A stretch of 16,163 nt of DNA from Oehlia diaphana (taxonomy: Eukaryota > Glomeromycota > Glomeromycetes > Glomerales > Glomeraceae), in NCBI GenBank assembly GCA_003833135.1, contig QZLH01000493.1, positions 33,956 to 50,118 of the forward strand. Reading direction: 5' to 3'. This document shows, in pieces, positions 8,031 to 15,910 of the stretch. Within the stretch, counting starts at the first letter, position 1, and each line of letters begins with the position of its first letter. The position numbers were made by a program, and so were the translations under genes. Below the pieces are notes generated by a model that saw only the letters and a program-made list of their open reading frames with translations, was not told the DNA's origin and made no database searches.

Positions 8031-9605
8031 CTAATACATTTTTCTTTTTATACAAGAAACAAATAAAGTATTTGAAAAATAATAATAACTTTGAACCTTA
8101 ATATTATATAATTCAAATTCTTTTACTTCATTTTTTAAGAAAAATAAATCATTATTATTTACCTTAAAACTCAAATGTTTAACTCTTTTCTTTTTCATAA
8201 TATATTCTTTTATATAAAGTAAAATATCATCACCTTCACGAATTATAATTTTAATACATAATCTATTGATAAAAGTATTTTGAGAATTTTTTAAAAATAT
8301 TTCAAAATCATTTGCATTTTCAATCATAAGATTTAAATCTAAATATCCTAATTTAAAAGGTAATATTTGACCCAAATTTTGTAATATAATTAAACTAGTT
8401 TCAATATTACTAGTAAATGAACCACTTATCTGATGAATTGAAAGATAATTAAGATTTTGACCAATATTTTCAATTAAATTGAATAATAAATAAATATTTT
8501 GATTATCAAATCCGAATAATTCAAAAACTTTAATCTTCATACAGTATCTCATAATTAATTCAAGTGATTGTTGTTTTAATTCATTCTTAATTAATAATCC
8601 AAAATTAACATTTTCTAAATAATTACCAGATTTTTTTAATAACAATATTAATAAATCAATATTTGGTAATTCATTATTCATAAATAAAGTTTTTAATTTA
8701 AAAGGTTTGGTAATATTAAGAATTTGTTGAATGAAAGAATTTAAATAATTACAATCAATAATATGAATAGATTCTAAAACATTTAATTGTTCAAATATTT
8801 CATTAAAACCAAAAATGTTATTAAAATTTATATTACTAAAAGTAATTATTTTTAAAGTATTCGAAATATTAGAATTTTTTAATAATGAAGTAAATAAATA
8901 ATTTAAGTTTTTGGAATTAAATCCACAATGATAACCATAAAAGGAATAGTTAAGTGATGAAATTGTATTAATCGATTTTAAATAAGAGATAAGTGGTGTT
9001 ATATTTATACGTGATGTAATAAAAATGGTGAAATTTAAATTTTTGATATTATTAATGAAATTTTGATTTTGTAAAATTAATTTAAAAGCAATATAAAAAT
9101 AATCATGATCATTATTTGAAAAGATAAAATTGTCTAAAGTATTTAAATTTGTTTCTTTTTCAATAAATATTTTAAATAATGATTCATATATAAATCTTAA
9201 AAGATCACATTTTGGATGTGATTGTAATGAAGGTTGATTTGATAAATTTCTAATGGCTTTAACCCACAGTTTAATAGTTGAAATAATATTCCGTGTATTT
9301 AAATATTTAATGAAACTAGGATAATTAAATAATGTATTTAAAGGAATTAAATTTTTATTAATACCATAATCTTGTAATTTTTCTTTATCTTTTTCTTCTA
9401 AATATTGTAAATAAATATCAATGAAATGATAATTTTTGGTAGGAGTTGAAAATGGATCTTCCCATAATAATGGAATGGTTAAACGACACCATAATCTATT
9501 AACTAAAATACATGAATACAATGTTGAAATATCATTCCGTAAATATTGTATAATTTCATCCATTAATTCGGGTAAATCTCCTGAAAATATTTTTGAGCAT
9601 GTCAT
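8031..9605 (-). CDS. F-box-like / leucine-rich-repeat-like protein, copy B (524 aa)
   Basis: Single-exon paralogue of copy A in the same orientation, 2.5 kb farther right. Residues 1-53 match copy A at 45 of 53 positions, covering the whole F-box (LPELMDEIIQYLR, STLYSCILVNRLWCRL, IPLLWEDPF). NTLFNYPSFIKYL follows in both. After about residue 110 similarity drops to scattered blocks (QLNVLESIH, LENxxFGL, LQNLGQ, FLKNSQNTFI, YIKEYIMKK), with many Asn/Ile/Leu codons. The likely role is an SCF substrate adaptor with a different target. The C-terminus (residues 500-524, ending VSCIKRKMY) is unrelated to copy A, so the tail was replaced or the stop was lost. Start ATG at 9605 aligns with the other copies; TTACATTATG has A at -3. 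Confidence 0.85.
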   Translation of the reverse strand: MTCSKIFSGDLPELMDEIIQYLRNDISTLYSCILVNRLWCRLTIPLLWEDPFSTPTKNYHFIDIYLQYLEEKDKEKLQDYGINKNLIPLNTLFNYPSFIKYLNTRNIISTIKLWVKAIRNLSNQPSLQSHPKCDLLRFIYESLFKIFIEKETNLNTLDNFIFSNNDHDYFYIAFKLILQNQNFINNIKNLNFTIFITSRINITPLISYLKSINTISSLNYSFYGYHCGFNSKNLNYLFTSLLKNSNISNTLKIITFSNINFNNIFGFNEIFEQLNVLESIHIIDCNYLNSFIQQILNITKPFKLKTLFMNNELPNIDLLILLLKKSGNYLENVNFGLLIKNELKQQSLELIMRYCMKIKVFELFGFDNQNIYLLFNLIENIGQNLNYLSIHQISGSFTSNIETSLIILQNLGQILPFKLGYLDLNLMIENANDFEIFLKNSQNTFINRLCIKIIIREGDDILLYIKEYIMKKKRVKHLSFKVNNNDLFFLKNEVKEFELYNIKVQSYYYFSNTLFVSCIKRKMY

Positions 9606-10600
9606 AATGTAAACGAAGAAAATAAAAAAGAAAGAAAAAGTGAGTTATTAAATTTTAAATTATGTCAAATTAAGTTAATTTTTATGGAGTATGAATTCCG
9701 ATTACGCATGTCGCACAAAACTTGTTGATGTTGATCATTCTTGGCGTGTGACGACTGAGACGATCACAATAAAAAGATAATTTTAAAGACAATGTGAACA
9801 ATTTTTTTTTCCAAAATGTTTTTAGCTAATTAATTATAAGGTTTATTATTTTTATTATTCTAGATAAACTATATAATCAATGTTACGCCTAGACTACCCT
9901 CTATATAAATAATTTTAAATTGTGTAACGTATTGCGTCTACGCCCGACCTATAGACTATTATTATGATTAATCAGTAAATTCATAGCATCATTTCTTTTT
10001 TCGACCAATCAACTTTAAAAGGATTTATTGTTATTTTTTTTATTATCAAAGTAATAACACTATTGTTTTATTCGTTAAAAGAATTGACTTTAGGGATTCA
10101 GGCTTATATTGATTATTTATAATTAACTAATATAACACATTTCGATTTATATTTTACAAGTAATTTGATTTTCTCATCATATAAATCATCATATTTTAAT
10201 TATTTTAAGGGTTTATTGTTTTTAGGTTATTCGCAGATCATCATCGGTAGTTTACTTTATTTTTCAAAGATTATTGAGGAAAGTATTATTAATTTATAAA
10301 AACATAGGGACTAGAATAAAATCATGTTTTTTTATCATTAAAAATTAGTATAATTAAAAGGATAAAATATAGTTTTTAATTTGATTCGAGAAAATTAAAA
10401 ATAACGTGATCTAATAATATTTAATATATACGGAATCATAACCGAAACTTAAAATTACACGATGAACTTGCTTATAATAATATAATAATTAAGGAATTTA
10501 ATTTTGTAAATAGTCACAAATAATTATGCATTTAAAATAATAAGAATTTGTTTTATGATTTCATACGTTTTAACAAATAAGATCATCAGATGGATGGAAG
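9606..10600. other. AT-rich divergent spacer between F-box gene B and the F-box pseudogene
   Basis: This separates two divergently oriented F-box loci. The word TTTTTATGGAGTATGAATTCC near 9676 resembles TTTTTATGGAGTATTAATT at 10647 and CATGGAGTATAAGG at 5677, so a short motif recurs upstream of all three loci. No coding frame or clear element was seen elsewhere; TACGCC words near 9890-9950 are unexplained. Confidence 0.4.
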
Positions 10601-10602
10601 CA

Positions 10603-10749
10603 GAAAAGGAACGATTTACATGTTACTTTTAGTTCTATTGTTGTCTTTTTATGGAGTATTAATTAAAATTGTACAACACCTACTTCAACTCCGAAAATTT
10701 AGTAAATTATTTTTTGGAAATATTTGAAACGAAATTTTCTTTAACCAAC
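10603..10749 (+). promoter_or_regulatory. Upstream region of the F-box pseudogene, homologous to that of gene A
   Basis: GGAACGATTTACATG, TTGTTGTCTTTTTATGGA, TTGTACAAC and TTGAAACGAAA occur in the same order as upstream of gene A (minus strand 5642-5511). Spacing is about 20 bp longer between the third and fourth blocks. Confidence 0.55.
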
Positions 10750-11505
10750 ATGGCATGTTTAAAATTATTTTCTGGGGAATTACCTGAATCAACAGAAGAA
10801 ATTAAACAGTATTTAAGAAAGATTTTTCAACATTGTATTCATGTATTTTAGTTAATAGATCATGGGTGTCGTTTAACCATTCCGATATTATGGGAAGATC
10901 CATTTTAAGCTCCTACCCAAAATTATCAATGTATTAAAATTTATTTACACTTTTTAAATGAAAATAGTAAAGCAAAATTTAATGAATATGAAATTAATAA
11001 TGATTTAAATTTTACAAATACATTTTCAATTATCCGAGTTTTATTAAATACTTAGATACAAGTAAAATTTGTAATTCTATTGTAAATTGAATTGGTAAAT
11101 ACAATTATAAGCAAAAAAGACTTAATTTTATAGATCATTATTTGAAGTGTTCATTGAAAATGAAGGAAATATACATTCTTTTGAAGTTGTACTGTCTTTT
11201 ACAGGTTATAAATATTAGAGAATTTTACAAAATCAAAATTTTAAGTGCAATATCAGAAGTTTAACTTTAGATTTTTATGTTATTACAGCTCAAAATCATA
11301 TTTCATTTTTGAAATTTTATATTCTAGTAATTGCAAATCAATCCCTTCATTTGTTATTAAATTTCATAAACGAAATCGTTACATTAATGATTATTTATTA
11401 ATTGAAAAATATATATTCCAAATGACTATTTTCACAAAATGATCTCAAAATTGTTCAAATACTTTAAATACAATTATATTTTATTACATTGATTTTAAAA
11501 TATAG
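10750..11505 (+). pseudogene. F-box-like family pseudogene, frameshifted and truncated copy of gene A
   Basis: ATGGCATG at 10750 opens MACLKLFSGELPESTEEIKQ, clearly the family N-terminus. A frameshift in the STLYSCILV region then ends the frame. Homology resumes in other frames: LVNRSW, IPILWEDPF followed by a TAA, IYLHFLNENSKAKFNEYEIN, YPSFIKYLDT followed by stops, then LYSSNCKSI, LLIEKY, and CSNTLNTIIFYYIDFK ending at TAG 11503-11505. These match gene A through about residue 275, after which nothing aligns. At least four frame changes or stops make it dead. It is closer to gene A than to B (SKAKF, CSNTLNTIIF shared). It is inverted relative to both intact genes. Confidence 0.9.
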
Positions 11506-11683
11506 TTAAGATCAGCAGAAAGAATTCCGAGGTTCCATCTTTAGGGTTTTAACTCTAAGTTCACTAGATATTAATTATTTTATTATTTGGATTAGTGTTA
11601 TTTTCACGCGTCAAATGACTTTAAAAGTTGCTTAAAAAGAATAACAATTCATTATTAGTTACTATTTTGCTAAAATAAAGTGA
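11506..11683. other. Spacer after the F-box pseudogene
   Basis: No gene or element was recognised. It contains the point where homology to gene A stops, so a deletion or insertion breakpoint should lie near 11506-11520. Confidence 0.4.
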
Positions 11684-11997
11684 TTAAAAATAAATAACCT
11701 CATCTAGTACACTGAAGAAACCAGAAAAAATGAAACTCTTCCTACGCGTCCAAATACTCTGCAGAACCATCTGATTACAAAAGAAAAAAAAAGAACTGTT
11801 AGTGAAGTTTGTATAATAAAATTCAAAAAAAAACAAAATTATTACTTACTGAAATCCAAGCAAACTCCAAAAATATCTGAGAAAACTGCTGAAAAAATGA
11901 TGATGAACTATTAGTAACTATTTATTAATGAAAAAATAATTGAGAAACTTACCAATTTCGTGTCTAAAACAGAATGTGATGATATTCTGTGATGATA
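11684..11997 (-). CDS. Candidate three-exon coding segment with two clean GT-AG introns
   Basis: On the minus strand GGTAAGTTTCT (donor at 11952) pairs with TTTTCTCAG (acceptor, exon from 11876), a 76-bp intron. AGTAAGTAAT (donor at 11849) pairs with a long T-tract and TAATCAG (exon from 11770), a 79-bp intron. The enclosed micro-exon is 27 bp (11850-11876). In phase 0 the joined frame is open: SHSVLDTKL, then IFLEFAWIS, then MVLQSIWTRRKSFIFSG, ending LDEVIYF with TAA at 11684-11686. It may be the 3' part of the CRN-type gene starting at 12713, or an independent decayed gene. No domain is recognised. The splice signals are the main evidence; the upstream exon boundary is not resolved. Confidence 0.4.
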
Positions 11998-12099
11998 TTA
12001 TTTCTTTAATAGGGAAGCTTGCTTAGGAAGTCTTCTCTTATCTTTTTTCTTTAGAAAAAATATTAAGAATGGAAATTGAAAAAAGAAGAAAAATCACCT

Positions 12100-12452
12100 C
12101 CAAGAATTGAACTTGGACACAGAAATTGTGGAATCAACAGTGATGGATAATGTTGAGTTGATAAGTTATTAAGGAAAGAACTCAACAAAGGAATGAATAA
12201 AGGGTATCACATGTGAAGTGAGATATATCAAATGATCCAGAAAAGGTAAACTTTTACAAGGTAATGAAAACAAACATTTATCAAGTGGAATGTTGTTAAA
12301 GGGAGTATTGAAATTTGGCACTTTCATATATTTCATATCAAGAGGTAGCAGATAGTTAGAAATAGAACACTGCTATTAATGAATACCAACTTATACATAC
12401 TTAATCAAGGCAGATAGCCAAATTGTGTAATGTAATCAGTAATCCCTTGATC
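12100..12452 (-). other. Coding-like stretch between CRN-type exon and micro-exon segment
   Basis: After the first intron of the CRN-type locus (acceptor TTGTATTAG, exon from 12451) one frame reads DQGITDYITQFGYLP and then stops. Another frame is open from 12372 to a TAA at 12169-12171, reading LDMKYMKVPNFNTPFNN and, later, IPFIHSFVEFFP. Both look like protein, but they are in different frames, so this is either an intron-rich gene I cannot resolve or a pseudogene. Confidence 0.3.
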
Positions 12453-12556
12453 TAATACAAAGTGTAAGCAGAGATAAAGGTGATCAATGCATTATATAGA
12501 AAACAGATTAGCAAAATTGTCTTTTTTTGAGAAATAAAGAATTAGGAAACACTTAC

Positions 12557-12713
12557 CAGTGGTGGTGGTGGGTGGTTGTGCAATGATATGGATATTCTTG
12601 GAGCTACATTTAAAGATGTCACCAATATCATCAAATGGAGTTAACTTTATACTCCTGAGTTCTTTTATAATAATATTTTCTTAATACATATTATGATAGC
12701 AGGAGAATATCAT
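12557..12713 (-). pseudogene. Crinkler (CRN)-type effector, first exon with internal loss
   Basis: The minus strand starts ATG ATA TTC TCC TGC TAT (MIFSCY) at 12713. This resembles the M-x-L-F-C-Y opening of CRN N-terminal domains in these fungi, but it meets TAA after ten codons. Directly after, the same frame reads ENIIIKELRSIKLTPFDD, IGDIF and IHIIAQPPTTTTG, then an intron donor GGTAAGT at 12557. An acidic/hydrophobic segment ending in IHIIxQPPTTTG is how CRN header domains end, so about 45-50 residues between the two parts are missing. CRN proteins are host-directed or intracellular effectors first known from oomycetes and present in mycorrhizal fungi. The gene is probably dead, unless an unusual intron removes the stop. 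Confidence 0.55.
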
Positions 12714-12753
12714 TGTAATAATAATGAAAGATTTGAAATAAGAAAATTTTTAA

Positions 12754-12822
12754 AAAGAGAGAGATTTGATTTGATGGATGAAATTGTTGGAGGGAAAAGA
12801 GAGAGATTTGAGAGAGAGAAAT
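12754..12822 (-). promoter_or_regulatory. CT-rich tract upstream of the CRN-type start
   Basis: Read on the minus strand this is TTTCTCTCTCTC, AAATCTCTCTCTTTTCCC and AATCTCTCTCTTTTT, 41-110 bases before the ATG at 12713. Pyrimidine-rich blocks just before the transcription start are common in fungal promoters, and no other such tract was noticed in the window. Confidence 0.4.
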
Positions 12823-12982
12823 CTGCTTTGAAGTGTTTCCATTTTAACATCATTTGTAAGGCACGGTTCCGCAATTTTTCTCTAATATTGGTGCAATTCT
12901 TAATGATTTTTTAATGCTGTCAGCACATTTGGTAAGTCTGATTTATTTTTCCAAAGAAAATTTAAGGGTATATATATCCTTT

Positions 12983-13190
12983 TTTGAATATAGTGACTAT
13001 TTATTTTTTATTTTTTATTTTTTATTTTTAAATCCATGTGAACTAGATTACAGAATGATAACAAGAACCATCTATAAGAAAGTCAAACGTTATCTAAACT
13101 AAGCTATAATCAAACCGCCCGAAAACGGTGCCACCCTGGTGTACTATAGGAACCGCGGAGGTCCAACCGAAGCTTTGAATATAGTGACTA
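12983..13190 (-). mobile_element. SINE-like or 5'-truncated LINE insertion with 17-bp target-site duplication
   Basis: TTTGAATATAGTGACTA occurs exactly at 12983-12999 and again at 13174-13190, with mismatched bases outside both copies. The 174 bp between them (13000-13173) read on the minus strand start GCTTCGGTTGGACCTCCGCG, are GC-rich for about 65 bp, and finish with a period-7 A-rich tail (AAAAAAT units, 13000-13030). A long exact target duplication plus an A-rich tail at one end is the hallmark of LINE-mediated retrotransposition. GGTTTGATTAT about 55 bp in is a weak Pol III box B; box A is not convincing, so the tRNA origin is open. The exact duplication implies a young insertion. Confidence 0.8.
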
Positions 13191-13287
13191 ATAATGAATA
13201 AAAAGAGTTATGCAGAATTATGCAGAATCACGTGATATTTTAACCAGCATTAGAATTCGACCGTCGCGATTTTGACCGGATCCCGAA

Positions 13288-13367
13288 GTAAGTATATCAA
13301 TTTTTTATTAATAGTTAACATGACTAATATTAACCCTTTTCGATCTATATTAATATTATTTTTTAAG
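13288..13367 (+). other. Possible 80-bp intron before the aldo/keto reductase exons
   Basis: CCCGAA-GTAAGTATATC is a consensus donor and TTATTTTTTAAG-ATTGAATATGG an acceptor at the first recognisable reductase exon. The exon upstream of the donor (GC-rich, about 13240-13287) does not read as reductase, so either the true upstream exon was replaced or the donor match is accidental. Confidence 0.35.
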
Positions 13368-13915
13368 ATTGAATATGGTTCTTGAAATCTTAATATTGAA
13401 ACAAATGGAATTATAGAAGCTTGTATCGCTATTGCGTAGATTTTTAACAGTATTTATCATTTTTTAAATTGTACTTGTATTAGCAATTTACAAATATATG
13501 TATGTGTATATATATATTTTTAGGGAAAATATACTGTAAGTCTATTGATGATTTTAAATCAGATGATTTTAGAAGAATGATTTCATGTTTTCAAGGTGAA
13601 AATTTCTATGAAATTGGCAGTTGTACATAAATTAAAGGAAAGGCGTAACTTTAGGTCAATTTTGTTTATCTTGGATTTTTTGCTCATGTAAGTATTAACC
13701 TTAAATTTTATTACATTTTAATATCATAACATTTTATTTAAAATTATATATACTTTTACAGGGATATAATATGGTTATTATTCCTGAAACAAGAAAAACC
13801 AAACATTTGGAAGAAAAATATTAAAGCAGTAAAAGTTAATCTTAATTCTGAAGAATTATCTGAAATTAGAAAAATTATTAATTCTATTGAAATTGTTGAC
13901 GGTAGCAAATCATAA
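13368..13915 (+). pseudogene. Aldo/keto reductase pseudogene, 3' half, with preserved intron
   Basis: Three pieces match the C-terminal half of an aldo/keto reductase, an NADPH-dependent carbonyl reductase with a TIM-barrel fold. At 13368-13439, IEYGS, stop, NLNIETNGIIEAC corresponds to the family's IEYSPWSLDIE region. At 13524-13687, GKYT and, one frame over, KSIDDFKSDDFRRMISCFQG and ENFY follow, then GVTLGQFCLSWIF after another shift. At 13762-13915, GYNMVIIPETRKTKHLEE and, after one extra A in a poly-A run, NIKAVKVNLNSEELSEIRK to TAA at 13913. The intron 13688-13761 (74 bp, GTAAGT...TTTTACAG) is intact and joins CAT to GGATAT to give HGYN. The N-terminal half with the catalytic Asp/Tyr/Lys/His residues is absent, so the product could not be active. 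Confidence 0.88.
13688..13761 (+). other. Preserved 74-bp GT-AG intron in the reductase pseudogene
   Basis: The consensus donor GTAAGT and the acceptor TTTTACAG flank AT-rich sequence. Removal restores the family's HGYN...IIP junction. It shows that this copy arose by DNA duplication and not by retrotransposition of an mRNA. Confidence 0.8.
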
Positions 13916-15334
13916 TTATTTAAATTTGTCTTATTTATCTTATTTGTTTACGTATGTATTTGCAATGAATTAACTTTTCCTTGTACAAGAATAAATATAA
14001 TACAAAAACTTTGGATTTGTAAAAAAAGCCACTCACAATTATGACTTACTGTCTTTATTATAAAAATAAAAATAATGTGTTTTATCGATGTATTGTTACT
14101 AAAATTATAACAGATAACGATAATTTATTTCATTTATTTCATTTATAAACTAAATAAAATTTTACTTATTATGAGATGTGAAAATATGTTATGAAATATT
14201 ATAAAGACTTAATATATTTTTGTTTAAAAAGTAATTATAAATCATTTCTCGTTTCTGGGTAAGAGTTTAACTGAATAAAAATAGTCATCCCTGAGTAGAG
14301 GTTTGTTAATTTTAGCTAAGTGTTTATTGCTCGCCTCGTGAATAATGAGTAAATGGTTCCAATGTAAAATATCAAGATTTTATGTGCTAATTTACTTGAT
14401 ATTTATTAATTTATAAACGATTTCTATTTTTCCCATAAAAAAAAAAAGAAAATTATTTTATAAATTTCAAATTTAAAAAAAAATTTTAATTTCGTAAATC
14501 TGGCAAAATCTGGAGTAAAAATTCCCACGATTGTTAGAATACATAAATACTCATTAGTATTGCTCTTACACTTGCTAATATGATTTAATAAAATTTCTTC
14601 GTTTAAAAAGAATGATGGATTATTTTTGACCTACTTGCTATTTAAAAGTAATAAAAGGTTAAATAAATTTGTTACGAAATAATGCAGTATGATAAATAAT
14701 TAATTACCAAATCCCTTTTGTCTTGTTAAGAAAATCTTTAAAAACATTTTTGATACTTATAGCAAAATATTCATATACGAAGAGATATAAATGCATGTGT
14801 TGTTGTTAGATATTACAATCACTGAAAGGGGTACAGTATGTGATAATTCCAGCATTATTAACGTGATAACTAGACCATTAAAACTTCTCTAAAATGTGCT
14901 ATTTGTATTTTTGCTGACAATGAAAGAAGTTATGATGAACTGAATCGAATCTCACTTCTATTACTAAATTAAATAAAAAAAAAAAATTAGAATATTGTAA
15001 GTTGTTAAAAATGCATCGATGAATAAATAAAATAAATTTTATCTACTGCCTTATCACGCTTTTTTTTATTTTTTATATAACTATCATATTACTGTAGTAT
15101 TGGAATAATTACAAACATAATTAATTCCAATGTCAACGTAAGTAAATACATTGTGTCAATAAAGTATCTATCTAATACAAAATTTGAATCTTTATTATAA
15201 AAACCTAGATATATTGTAAAAAGTCTAATATAGCACTAAAGATCACTCTATTATTGTGTATTTACTCAATATCACTGCCTTCCCTAGCACCTGATATTGC
15301 GTAATACGTTTCTTATTTTCGTTCAAAGTTATAC
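13916..15334. other. AT-rich intergenic stretch, about 1.4 kb
   Basis: No gene is firmly supported. AATAAA near 13990 could be the old polyadenylation signal of the reductase. At about 14875-14967 a plus-strand frame after a CTAG acceptor-like site reads TIKTSLKCAICIFADNERSY and then DELNRIS to a TAA, which is mildly coding-like and could be a stray exon. The rest is homopolymer-rich. Confidence 0.45.
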
Positions 15335-15853
15335 CTACTGTGTCACTTTCTTTTCTTTACCTTTTGATCCATCAATTTTACCACTAATCTCGTTAATTCT
15401 GTCACTAAAAACCTCATTCAATTTATTAAAATCTTCAACCTTATTTGTATTTTGGACCGTCTAACACGTAAGACTACCCGTTGCTTCATAAAATTATTCA
15501 TCCTCCGATAGATGATTAGAATTGTTGTTTGGTGTTGTTTTATGAGTCCTCTGTTTCTTAAAATACCGTCTTTGTCAATCAAATCGTCTTGTGTTTTCAC
15601 TTGTAAGCTCTTTCCTAACATCTTCTATCGCGGAATTATATACGGCTTTAATCATATCGTTTTCGTTGTTAAAATATATTAGATATTTAATTTTGTCGAT
15701 TCTAATTATTTTACCAAAATGACCGCTGTATTTCTTAATGTTTTCCTTAATAATAGTTTCATCTTTTACCTCGTTACCAATCATGATTTTCTTAATTTCT
15801 TGCCATCTAAATTTTTCGCTGATTTCACGTGGTGTCAATTTCGATTCAAACAT
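15335..15853 (-). pseudogene. RRM-like / retroelement ORF1-like pseudogene with three in-frame stops
   Basis: The ATG at 15853 opens MFESKLTPREISEKFRWQEI. KKIMIGNEV and KIKYLIYFNNENDMIKAV have the spacing and character of the RNP2 and RNP1 strands of an RNA-recognition motif. A TGA at 15577-15575 ends the frame after 92 codons. The same frame continues in coding-like style through TAA 15496-15494 and TAG 15463-15461 (QRRYFKKQRTHKTTPNNN, then NKVEDFNKLNEVFSDRINE) to a final TAG at 15337-15335, 173 codons in all. Because no frame change is needed, point mutations killed it. An RRM followed by a basic, Asn/Thr-rich linker and a helical tail fits ORF1/gag-like proteins of fungal non-LTR elements; this is inferred. 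Its 5' flank is cut by the hAT-type element at 15919. Confidence 0.65.
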
Positions 15854-15910
15854 TCTTCAAAAATATTGACAACCATTTCTGACTACAATAATATTGGGCA
15901 AAAAAATTTG

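Larger units (their letters stand above)
11684..12557 (-). other. Possible extent of the CRN-type locus downstream of exon 1
   Basis: Three donors of the form (G/A)GTAAGT at 12556, 11952 and 11849, all on the minus strand, with matching acceptors, suggest one transcription unit running from about 12713 to 11684. The start and end fields are written in transcription order. Linkage of the parts is inferred. Confidence 0.3.

Noticed and set aside
7907..8101. 64-codon plus-strand open frame
   Set aside because: It is Lys/Asn/Phe low complexity and antisense to the end of gene B.
12100..12116. tRNA-like T-arm (CCAAG, 7-nt loop, CTTGG) on the minus strand
   Set aside because: No matching acceptor stem, D arm or anticodon arm at the right distances; a single perfect small hairpin is not a tRNA.
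12693..13102. Two adjacent plus-strand open frames (12693-12914 and 12914-13102)
   Set aside because: The first is antisense to the CT-rich tract and CRN-type start. The second crosses into the SINE-like insertion and its A-rich tail, so it is formed by chance.
13031..13173. Clear tRNA origin of the SINE-like body
   Set aside because: Only a weak box B (GGTTTGATTAT) is present and no convincing box A, so I leave the origin open.
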